Shown: one piece after another, positions 24,394 to 31,434 of the stretch
How positions within the stretch are numbered: the stretch's first letter is position 1
How the letters are laid out: every line of letters starts with the position of its first letter
Translations under genes and position numbers: made by a program
The notes under the pieces: model-generated
The model's input: the letters and a program-made list of their open reading frames with translations, nothing else
What the model was told of the DNA's origin: nothing
The model's database searches: none
Assembly: GCA_900299425.1 (NCBI GenBank)
Contig: OMJU01000043.1
Coordinates: 1-35,043 of the forward strand
Reading direction: 5' to 3'
Length of the DNA: 35,043 nt
Source of the DNA: Candidatus Rokuibacteriota bacterium
GTDB taxonomy: Bacteria; Bacteroidota; Bacteroidia; Flavobacteriales; Flavobacteriaceae

Positions 24394-25248
24394 ATGAAAA
24401 TTAAGTCATCAATTTCGGTATATGCTTTAGCAACCCTGCTGTTGTTTTCATCATGCGGATCAAAAAAATCAGTTAAGCGAAAACAGACCACTAAGCGAGT
24501 AGTGTCAGAACGTGTGGATACCCCAAAGCAGGAAACGGAGCAAATTACTAACTCTGAGCCTCAAGATGAGACGCTAACTGCCCAGCAGCGCATGCAATTA
24601 TATATTGAGACTTTTGCGCCAATTGCAATTGAAGAAATGAGACTTTATCAGATACCAGCGAGCATCACCTTGGCGCAAGGTATTTTGGAGAGTGGATCTG
24701 GAAATGGAACGCTTGCACTTAAAGCCAAAAATCACTTTGGTATAAAATGTCACAATACTTGGACCGGAGAACGGGTGTATCACGATGATGATGAATTGGG
24801 AGAATGTTTTCGCAAGTATACCGATGTAAAATATTCTTACAGAGATCATTCCCTGTTTTTGACGCAGCGCTCTCGTTACGCGGATTTGTTCAAATTAAAA
24901 ATATCCGATTACCGCGGATGGGCAAAAGGCTTAAAGAAAGCGGGTTATGCGACTGATCCAAAATATCCGGATAAACTCATCAGTCTTATTGAGCGTTTTG
25001 AGTTATGGCAATACGACCAGGGGGGTGCATTAGCTGAACAAGTAGATACAGACGATCTGGACAAGTCAAGTGAGGCTAATTCCCCACGGGCAATAAATGG
25101 GAAAGACCGTATTTATGTAGTTGTGGCCGGGGATACCCTTTACAGTTTGTCAAAGCGCTTTGGCCTTAGTGTTGATCAAATTATGGAGCACAATAAACTC
25201 GAATCAATCGATTTGTCGATCGGTCAGGAATTGTACTTTCCTCGATAA
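24394..25248 (+). CDS. Lipoprotein glucosaminidase (GH73-type) with LysM domain
   Basis: 284 residues. Lipoprotein signal peptide with lipobox Cys21 (LLLFSSCGSKK), a charged Lys/Thr/Glu linker to about residue 60, a glucosaminidase domain at about 65-215 and a LysM domain at about 239-284 (YVVVAGDTLYSLSKRFGLSV, then GQELYFPR). The catalytic Glu is probably Glu99 in LAQGILESGSGNGTLA. Other GH73-type segments are NHFGIKCHNTW, FRKYTDVKYSYRDHS and WAKGLKKAGYATDPKYPDKL. It should cleave glycan strands of peptidoglycan in the periplasm while held in a membrane, the LysM binding peptidoglycan. Flavobacterial homologues are usual housekeeping autolysins. Its stop abuts that of the convergent gene (TAA followed directly by TTA). 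Confidence 0.93.
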   Translation: MKIKSSISVYALATLLLFSSCGSKKSVKRKQTTKRVVSERVDTPKQETEQITNSEPQDETLTAQQRMQLYIETFAPIAIEEMRLYQIPASITLAQGILESGSGNGTLALKAKNHFGIKCHNTWTGERVYHDDDELGECFRKYTDVKYSYRDHSLFLTQRSRYADLFKLKISDYRGWAKGLKKAGYATDPKYPDKLISLIERFELWQYDQGGALAEQVDTDDLDKSSEANSPRAINGKDRIYVVVAGDTLYSLSKRFGLSVDQIMEHNKLESIDLSIGQELYFPR

Positions 25249-25584
25249 TTATTTTTTATCCGGATTTTTCCACTTGCGGAATTGCTCCGGGGTCAAAATA
25301 GACTTTAGCGTTTGGGTAAAAGCTTGATTCTGATCATTGTTTGCCTTGTTTACCAAAACTTGTGGACTTTGGCCAGAGCGTGTAGACTCAGAAACTAATG
25401 CACGAAATAAAGCCCTTTGCTGAGATCCATCTAAATTTAATGATTGTGACAATTGATCCACTTGGATCTTTGCGGCTTCATCTGGACGGCTGTTGTCTTG
25501 TTGGAGTTGCTGCCCAAACATAGGCTGGGACAACAATCCGAAAAAAAGACAAAATGTGCTTAAGGCTTTTAGGTAGGTTTTCAT
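25249..25584 (-). CDS. Small exported helical protein, Spy/CpxP-like in outline
   Basis: 111 residues from the ATG at 25584, taken because it opens the signal peptide MKTYLKALSTFCLFFGLLSQ; an ATG four codons earlier is possible. The mature part is predicted helical and polar, with SLNLDGSQQRALFRALVSES and an ending ILTPEQFRKWKNPDKK. The LTPEQ...KW pattern resembles Spy/CpxP-type periplasmic proteins and other DUF-type helical exports in Bacteroidota, but length and motifs are too limited to assign a family. It is convergent with the glucosaminidase gene with zero bases between stops and lies 78 bp downstream of... the lysS stop is at 25662, so it could be cotranscribed with lysS. Confidence 0.7.
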   Translation of the reverse strand: MKTYLKALSTFCLFFGLLSQPMFGQQLQQDNSRPDEAAKIQVDQLSQSLNLDGSQQRALFRALVSESTRSGQSPQVLVNKANNDQNQAFTQTLKSILTPEQFRKWKNPDKK

Positions 25585-25661
25585 CGAATGCATCAATTTA
25601 TACAGCTAATCTAAACAATATTTTGTTACCATCCTACACTAAAGCAGTGCGGAGCGTAATC

Positions 25662-27359
25662 TTATTCCAAAGGCAATACCCATAGTCCTTGTTCGTCTTT
25701 TTCGACTTTGGCCAATTTGTTTTTAGTCAATTGTTTGATGGATTTGTCCCATTTTTTATTGCTCAATCCGCTGAGTTCTTTCAGCGCTGAAAGTGCCATA
25801 GGCCCCTGTTTTTTTAGGGTGTCAAGCAGTGCTTGTTCTTCGTCGTTTAACACTAATTTGATTTGACTCCGTTCAGGCTTCATCTGGGGGAAAAATAAGA
25901 CTTCTTGAATAGCAGGGTTATTGGTCAAAAACATGATCAGTCGATCCATACCTATACCCATCCCTGACGTTGGGGGCATACCATATTCCAGTGCGCGAAG
26001 AAAATCATTATCGATATACATGGCTTCGTCATCACCGCGATCTGCTAATTTTACTTGGGCTTCAAAACGTTCTCGTTGGTCAATGGGGTCGTTTAGCTCG
26101 CTGTATGCATTGGCAATTTCTTTGCCGCAGACCATCAGCTCAAATCGCTCTGTAAGCTCGGGTTTATCGCGATGGCTCTTAGTCAGAGGGCTCATTTCCT
26201 TGGGATAATCCGTAATGAAGGTGGGTTGGATGAATTGTCCCTCACATTTGGCCCCAAAGATTTCGTCTATGAGTTTTCCTTTGCCCATGGTATCATCCAC
26301 CTCAATACCCAATGTCTGAGCGGCCGACCTTAAAGTTTCTTCGGTCGCTCCAGTGATGTCTATGCCGGCATATTGTTTGATGGCGTCTGTCATGGTTACC
26401 CGTGGATATGGTGCTTTAAAGTCAATTTCGTGAGCGCCAAATTGAGCTTTGGTGCTGCCGTTGACTTGGAGGGCACAATATTCTAAGAGCTCCTCGCAGA
26501 ATTCCATCATCCAGTTGTAGTCCTTATAGGCTACATAGATTTCCATGGCGGTAAATTCTGGATTGTGGGTACGGTCCATACCCTCATTTCGAAAGTTTTT
26601 TGAAAATTCGTAAACACCATCAAAGCCACCCACAATGAGCCTTTTTAAATAGAGTTCATTGGCAATACGCAAGTAAAGCGGTATGTCTAAGCTATTGTGG
26701 TGGGTAATGAATGGTCGGGCCGCCGCGCCTCCAGGAATGGATTGAAGTACCGGGGTTTCTACCTCAAAATAGCCACGCTCATTAAAAAAGTCCCGCATCG
26801 CATTAAACATACGCGTTCTTTTGATAAAGACTTCTTTGACGTTAGGGTTAACGACTAAATCTGCATAGCGTTGGCGATATCTGAGTTCTGGGTCATTAAA
26901 TTCATCATGGACATTTCCTTCACTGTCGGTTTTAGGCAGAGGTAAGGGTTTAATCGCCTTTGACAAAACTGTAAAGTCCTGCACTTGAATTGTTTTCTCT
27001 CCAACTTGGGTCTTAAATAAGATTCCTTTTACACCGATAAAATCGCCAATATCTAAAAGTTTTTTATAGACTTCGTTATAGAGCGTTTTGTCCTCCGTAG
27101 GACAGATTTCATCGCGGTTAAAGTAGATTTGAATTCTTCCACTGGAGTCCTGAAGCTCGGCAAAAGAGGCCTTCCCTTGAATGCGTCGTGACATCAAACG
27201 CCCCGCAACCACGACTTGTTTGCCCTCTTGGTAATGCTCTTTTATTTCCTGTGCAGTATTGTCCACAGGATATTGCGCAGCAGGATAGGGGTCAATGCCC
27301 AAAGTGCGTAATTGATTGAGTTTTTCCAGACGAATTAATTCAAGTTCTGTGCGTTGCAT
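25662..27359 (-). CDS. lysS: Lysyl-tRNA synthetase, class II, with C-terminal extension
   Basis: Charges tRNA-Lys. 565 residues. The N-terminal OB-fold anticodon domain has VVVAGRLMSRRIQGKASFAE. Class II motifs are present: motif 1 around RTRMFNAMRDFFNERGYFEV and ETPVLQSIPGGAAARPFITH, motif 2 FSKNFRNEGMDRTHNPEFTA, and motif 3 GMPPTSGMGIGMDRLIMFLT. The standard enzyme (about 500 residues) ends shortly after motif 3 at VLFFPQMKPE. Here about 71 further residues (495-565) follow, with helices and LSALKELSGLSNKKWDKSIK and AKVEKDEQGLWVLPLE, which look like a small winged-helix domain. Transcribed away from yqaE-lipB, with a -7 element 17 bp upstream of the ATG. Confidence 0.97.
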   Translation of the reverse strand: MQRTELELIRLEKLNQLRTLGIDPYPAAQYPVDNTAQEIKEHYQEGKQVVVAGRLMSRRIQGKASFAELQDSSGRIQIYFNRDEICPTEDKTLYNEVYKKLLDIGDFIGVKGILFKTQVGEKTIQVQDFTVLSKAIKPLPLPKTDSEGNVHDEFNDPELRYRQRYADLVVNPNVKEVFIKRTRMFNAMRDFFNERGYFEVETPVLQSIPGGAAARPFITHHNSLDIPLYLRIANELYLKRLIVGGFDGVYEFSKNFRNEGMDRTHNPEFTAMEIYVAYKDYNWMMEFCEELLEYCALQVNGSTKAQFGAHEIDFKAPYPRVTMTDAIKQYAGIDITGATEETLRSAAQTLGIEVDDTMGKGKLIDEIFGAKCEGQFIQPTFITDYPKEMSPLTKSHRDKPELTERFELMVCGKEIANAYSELNDPIDQRERFEAQVKLADRGDDEAMYIDNDFLRALEYGMPPTSGMGIGMDRLIMFLTNNPAIQEVLFFPQMKPERSQIKLVLNDEEQALLDTLKKQGPMALSALKELSGLSNKKWDKSIKQLTKNKLAKVEKDEQGLWVLPLE

Positions 27360-27376
27360 GATGTCTAAATATGCCG

Positions 27377-27384
27377 CAAAAATA
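27377..27384 (-). promoter_or_regulatory. Putative -7 element of lysS
   Basis: TATTTTTG on the minus strand, 17 bp before the lysS ATG at 27359, which would give a leader of about 14 nt. No TTG is seen at the -33 distance. Confidence 0.45.
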
Positions 27385-27432
27385 ATTAATTATTCGCGGT
27401 TTGGGTGGGGGAGTGGTATTGAAAATATGCTG

Positions 27433-27440
27433 TATTTTTG
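27433..27440 (+). promoter_or_regulatory. Putative -7 element directly before the YqaE gene
   Basis: TATTTTTG followed by four bases and the ATG at 27445, so transcription would start at or next to the start codon. The nearest TTG upstream is not at a usual distance (29 or 11 bp), so support rests on the octamer and its position. Confidence 0.35.
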
Positions 27441-27444
27441 TCTC

Positions 27445-27603
27445 ATGAGCTTTTGGCGTGTCTTACTCTCCATTATATTTCCTCCACTCGCGGTTGTGGA
27501 CAAGGGTTGCGGTTCTTTTATTATCGTTTGTATTTTGACCATTTTTGGTTGGGTGCCGGGAGTGATTGCGGCCCTAATCATAATGAATAATCCAAACCGA
27601 TAA
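27445..27603 (+). CDS. YqaE/Pmp3 family small membrane protein
   Basis: 52 residues with two membrane segments: MSFWRVLLSIIFPPLAVVDK and IIVCILTIFGWVPGVIAALI, ending MNNPNR. The FPPLAV...KG motif in the first helix and GW-x-PG-x-IAA in the second define the Pmp3/YqaE (UPF0057) family, small inner-membrane proteins tied to membrane potential and stress in other organisms. The ATG at 27445 is chosen because upstream in-frame sequence would encode non-family residues and overlap lysS. It ends one base before the lipB start, so the two are probably cotranscribed. Confidence 0.88.
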   Translation: MSFWRVLLSIIFPPLAVVDKGCGSFIIVCILTIFGWVPGVIAALIIMNNPNR

Positions 27604-27604
27604 T

Positions 27605-28315
27605 ATGAAAAACAACAAATCGGTTTTGATCCAAGACCTAGGCACTTTAGACTATGCAGAAGCTTGGGCTTATCAAGAACAGCTCTTTAAGGCTATTGTT
27701 CAAACAAAAATTGACAATAGAAGAAATAGCGCCAATACAGCTACTGAGAATCATTTGCTTTTTGTCCGTCACCCGCATGTTTACACCCTAGGTAAAAGTG
27801 GAGATCCTGATAATTTGCTCATCGATGAGCAAAAGTTAGCGTCCATAGGAGCACAATTTTTTAAAATTAATCGTGGCGGAGACATTACCTATCACGGACC
27901 GGGGCAAATAGTAGGTTATCCTATTTTGGACTTGGAAAATTTCTTTACGGACATCCACAAATATCTGAGGCTGCTCGAGGAGATGATCATCTTGACGCTT
28001 GCCGATTACGGCATTAAAGCAGAGCGCTCTAAGGGAGAGACCGGCGTTTGGTTAGATGTGGGGACACCATTTGCCCGAAAAATATGTGCTATGGGCGTAA
28101 GAGCGAGTCGTTGGGTGACCATGCACGGGTTTGCCCTGAATGTGAATACGGACTTGGGCTATTTCGATCATATGATCCCGTGTGGCATACGCGGAAAATC
28201 AGTCACTTCAATGCGGGTTGAGCTCAAATCCCAGGAAATAGATGAACACAAAGTCAGCCAAAGATTGCTTCATCATTTTGAGCAGCTCTTTCAAGCAGAA
28301 ATTGAATTCCCTTGA
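27605..28315 (+). CDS. lipB: Octanoyl-[ACP]:protein N-octanoyltransferase
   Basis: Transfers octanoate from acyl carrier protein to lipoyl domains, the first step of lipoate synthesis on PDH, oxoglutarate dehydrogenase and glycine cleavage proteins. 236 residues. Motifs are VRHPHVYTLGKSGDPDNLL, the signature NRGGDITYHGPGQIVGYPIL (89-108), TGVWLD, the catalytic Lys159 in ARKICAMGVRASRWVTMHG and the catalytic Cys193 in MIPCGIRGKSVTSM. It follows the YqaE gene by one base. Its product should act on the pyruvate dehydrogenase complex whose E1 beta is encoded at 6146. Function is secure. Confidence 0.96.
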   Translation: MKNNKSVLIQDLGTLDYAEAWAYQEQLFKAIVQTKIDNRRNSANTATENHLLFVRHPHVYTLGKSGDPDNLLIDEQKLASIGAQFFKINRGGDITYHGPGQIVGYPILDLENFFTDIHKYLRLLEEMIILTLADYGIKAERSKGETGVWLDVGTPFARKICAMGVRASRWVTMHGFALNVNTDLGYFDHMIPCGIRGKSVTSMRVELKSQEIDEHKVSQRLLHHFEQLFQAEIEFP

Positions 28316-28337
28316 AAATTTTAGCAGAAGAAACCAT

Positions 28338-30683
28338 CTAATTTAATCTGTACATCAAAACTTCATTGGCTTGGCCTTGGACCACTAACTCTAGTTGTCC
28401 GTTATTATTGATATCAGCCATGTCGATCGCAGAGCTGCCAAAGAATGGTAAATCTTTTAAAAGGTTGCCCTCACTATTGTAAATATAAATGTTTTGACTG
28501 TCCTGATCTAACATTACAACACGCAGCTTATTGCCAAATTTAAATACTTGTGGCCCTTTGTAATTACCCAGCGGAAGTTCGATAAGGTTCTGGTCAATAC
28601 GCAGCAATGGATCATCAAACTCTAGGGTATGCGCGCCGTAGTAAACCACACGATATTGAGCCGGAGATTTTGCCGTACGCTTGATGACTGTTCCCTCAGG
28701 ACTAATTAGGATCTGACTGCCCTCCTGCGTCCAAAAAACAATTTTACCCTCGTGTTTTACGGGTAAATTGGGGCCAAAGTCAAATTGTTCAGATACCGGA
28801 ATGCGCTCTTTCCCTGTACGACTTAATATTTGAAGCTGCCCATTTTGGAGTAAAAACAGCAGATAGTCTTTGCCGTTAATCCTAAGATGAGTGGGCGGTT
28901 GACTTACAGTGGCAGGCGCTTTTGAATAGGTAAATCCTTTAACTTGTTTGCCTTTTGCGTCATACATTAAAACCCCGCGGTCTTGAATGACCACAAAGCG
29001 ATATTTTCTGTTGTTATCGTAGTCAAATACAGCAAGTGGTTGGGTTATAGGGTCTTTAAAGCTTTTAGAAAATGGAGGCACATCTCGACCATTCCTATCG
29101 ATGACATACCATTTTGAGGGAGTGACAAAAGCGAGTTGTTTATTACCATTACGCAATAAGTCTACCTCCTGAACCGACCCTAAAATAGGCTCTTTTAGAT
29201 CTCTATACCAGAGTGTCTTTCCACTTGGTGCAATAAAGTACAGACGATAATTTTCATCTTGAACGACGATGTTTTTGCCGCCAGATTTATGGTTGCTGAA
29301 AAATTGAGGGCCGTTAAATACAGAGCCATTGAGTTGTATACTGTGCAATAGAGGTCCAATGCTTTCGTTGATGTTTTTTTGCGCACCGGTTTGAAGGGAG
29401 TAATTCATATGGGCAAATCCCTGATCTTCTATAAGCTGAAATGTTTCCATGCGCTTAATTTGCGCTTCTTTGGCCCATGAAATTAAACTACTCTCTCGAG
29501 CCAAATCTTCTTGGGTTGCAAGCCATGCGTTGCTTTTTAACAGCGTGTTTTTATTTTGCAATTCGGCAATGTAATTTTTTGCCAATTCTTCTGAGGGGGT
29601 AAGTAAAATAAATTCATCCCAAACAAAGGCATGGGTCATCTGAGGGATTTCCTTGAATATGAGCGGTAGCGGCTGTATTCGTAGCTGTAGCGGCTCAAAC
29701 GATTTTAGCGTAATACCCCGAAAATTGTCATCCTGAGTCGTGCCTTGGGTAATGGTACTCAAGCTCATATTCAGGTCTAGACTTTTTAAGGCCAAAGCTT
29801 TTCCGTCAGTGAATTCAATCATACTCGCCTCTTCTATTGTTTCAATAAAAGGACTCAACACAGCCATAGTATCAATGGATTTTATTTTAGCCAATAAAGA
29901 TTGTGGATTATTCAGTACAAGGCTTAAACTTGATTTAGCAGTCAGCGGAATGATTTCTGGACTTCTTAAAATACTGGGTTTTTGCCCTAGGTCAAGGGTC
30001 AAAGGCGTTTGATGATGGACCTGAGAAGAATCGATGCTGGAAGTGATCAGCACCCCATGAGCAGTGGCGCCATCGGCACTCGATTGAGGGTCATAGACCA
30101 CCCAACCCTTTTTATTAAATAGGATAGATTCCCCGGGTTGAACGAGTCTTTGTGCAATAACTAATGGCTTGTCTTTTTTGAGCTGAGTCATTTTTTTAAG
30201 ACTGTTGAGCTCAATGTCAAAAGGCATTTCAGGGTTTAACTCCAGTGATTTATTATTGCTGTAGATGCGATAACGATCTCGAGAAAAAACAAAAACTGTA
30301 TCTCTACCGTAGCGAACTTCTCGAGTGCCATGATGTGGTATGGTGTCCATTACAGGAAATACCCAAGCAAAGCAGGACTGACTCTCTTGAACTGGATTCT
30401 GGACTTTTAAATCACTGAGAAAAAGATAACTACTACCTTCTTCGCTCTTGCTAACGCTCAGGCTATCGATAATGGACGGTAGTTTTGGCAAGGATAAGCT
30501 GGCGCTATTTTTTGTCTGTTGTTTGAAATTTTGGAGTCCCAAGGAGGTGTTGTTCAACACCAAAACATGAGTGGTTTGGGCATTGTAAAGTTGCCAGGGT
30601 TCAAAGGATTTTTCTTGATTATAATCACACCCAATTAAGGCGAAAATGAGCAATACGCTAAGGTAACGAAGGACTTTTGGCAT
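28338..30683 (-). CDS. Large lipoprotein of unknown function
   Basis: 781 residues from the ATG at 30683, which opens a lipoprotein signal peptide (MPKVLRYLSVLLIFALIGCD, Cys19). An in-frame ATG at 30779 overlaps the rnhB stop as ATGA but would put 32 residues before it. Two parts are visible. Roughly 20-430 is a mixed region with recurring segments such as VLVLNNTSLGLQNFKQQ and SLSLVLNNPQSLLAKIKSID. From about 460 to the end the chain reads like a beta-propeller: QLNGSVFNGPQFFSNHKSGG, YFIAPSGKTLWYRDL, LAVFDYDNNRKYRFVVIQDR and the final SSAIDMADINNNGQLELVVQ, an FG-GAP-like strand. The first half vaguely resembles DUF3352-type proteins; I do not claim it. A full -33/-7 promoter sits just before the chosen start. 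Confidence 0.8.
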   Translation of the reverse strand: MPKVLRYLSVLLIFALIGCDYNQEKSFEPWQLYNAQTTHVLVLNNTSLGLQNFKQQTKNSASLSLPKLPSIIDSLSVSKSEEGSSYLFLSDLKVQNPVQESQSCFAWVFPVMDTIPHHGTREVRYGRDTVFVFSRDRYRIYSNNKSLELNPEMPFDIELNSLKKMTQLKKDKPLVIAQRLVQPGESILFNKKGWVVYDPQSSADGATAHGVLITSSIDSSQVHHQTPLTLDLGQKPSILRSPEIIPLTAKSSLSLVLNNPQSLLAKIKSIDTMAVLSPFIETIEEASMIEFTDGKALALKSLDLNMSLSTITQGTTQDDNFRGITLKSFEPLQLRIQPLPLIFKEIPQMTHAFVWDEFILLTPSEELAKNYIAELQNKNTLLKSNAWLATQEDLARESSLISWAKEAQIKRMETFQLIEDQGFAHMNYSLQTGAQKNINESIGPLLHSIQLNGSVFNGPQFFSNHKSGGKNIVVQDENYRLYFIAPSGKTLWYRDLKEPILGSVQEVDLLRNGNKQLAFVTPSKWYVIDRNGRDVPPFSKSFKDPITQPLAVFDYDNNRKYRFVVIQDRGVLMYDAKGKQVKGFTYSKAPATVSQPPTHLRINGKDYLLFLLQNGQLQILSRTGKERIPVSEQFDFGPNLPVKHEGKIVFWTQEGSQILISPEGTVIKRTAKSPAQYRVVYYGAHTLEFDDPLLRIDQNLIELPLGNYKGPQVFKFGNKLRVVMLDQDSQNIYIYNSEGNLLKDLPFFGSSAIDMADINNNGQLELVVQGQANEVLMYRLN

Positions 30684-30686
30684 ACA

Positions 30687-30716
30687 CAAAAATAGAAAGG
30701 ATCTATGAATTCTCAA
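30687..30716 (-). promoter_or_regulatory. Consensus promoter abutting the lipoprotein start codon
   Basis: On the minus strand: TTG at 30716-30714, a 19-bp spacer, TATTTTTG at 30694-30687, then three bases and the ATG at 30683. Both boxes and the spacing fit the Bacteroidota consensus. The expected start of transcription falls on or beside the A of the ATG, so the mRNA would be leaderless or nearly so. Confidence 0.65.
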
Positions 30717-30775
30717 GCGCTTATTTTGGATTGAAGTAATGACTTTTGAATGCGATATGACTAAAGCATTTTGCT

Positions 30776-31381
30776 TCATAGAGATAGCTTGAGTTGATTA
30801 GGGAGTAATCGAAAAGATTGTCTGTGATAAGGGGTTGCTCCAAATTGTGCAATTGCGGCTCGGTGTTTTAATGTGGGGTATCCTTTATTGTTGTTCCAGT
30901 CGTATTGTGGATATTCTTGGTGAAGGACTTTCATATACCTATCGCGCTCGGTCTTTGCCAAAATAGAAGCTGCGGCAATGTTTTGATATTTCCCGTCTCC
31001 TTTTATCACACATTCAAAAGGTATTTGATTCAGTGGTTTGAATCGATTGCCATCCACGGCAATAAATTCTGGGATGGGTTTGAGTTGTGCAATCGCGCGA
31101 TGCATCGCTTCAATAGAGGCATTGAGTATGTTCATCTGGTCAATCTCCGATTCATGCACATGTGCAATAGCCCAGCATATGGCAGAGGACTCAATAATCT
31201 CACGTAATTCCAATCGCTGGGAGGCGTTGAGTTGTTTAGAATCGTTCAGTAAGGGATGCGCAAAATTATCGGGCAAAATACAAGCTGCGGCGGTTACTGG
31301 ACCCGCCAAGCAGCCTCTTCCTGCCTCGTCGGTGCCGCATTCCAAAAGTTCCGGATTTATCTTGAGTTTGAGCATGAGCAT
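30776..31381 (-). CDS. rnhB: Ribonuclease HII
   Basis: Cleaves the RNA strand of RNA-DNA hybrids and nicks at embedded ribonucleotides. 201 residues. The DEAGRGCLAGPV motif carries the first acidic pair (Asp18, Glu19), followed by LLNDSKQLNASQRLELRE, a central IAVDGN with another metal-binding Asp, KGDGKYQNIAAASILAKTER and the C-terminal YPTLKHRAAIAQFGATPYHR. ATGs at 31381 and 31375 are both possible starts (MLMLKLK or MLKLK). It is divergent from the porin gene with only 53 bp between starts. The stop overlaps an upstream in-frame ATG of the following lipoprotein frame, but that gene probably has its own promoter. Confidence 0.95.
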   Translation of the reverse strand: MLMLKLKINPELLECGTDEAGRGCLAGPVTAAACILPDNFAHPLLNDSKQLNASQRLELREIIESSAICWAIAHVHESEIDQMNILNASIEAMHRAIAQLKPIPEFIAVDGNRFKPLNQIPFECVIKGDGKYQNIAAASILAKTERDRYMKVLHQEYPQYDWNNNKGYPTLKHRAAIAQFGATPYHRQSFRLLPNQLKLSL

Positions 31382-31434
31382 AAAGTACTCAATTCCTCTT
31401 AAAATAACGTAACTTTACCCCGTAAATAAATTCT

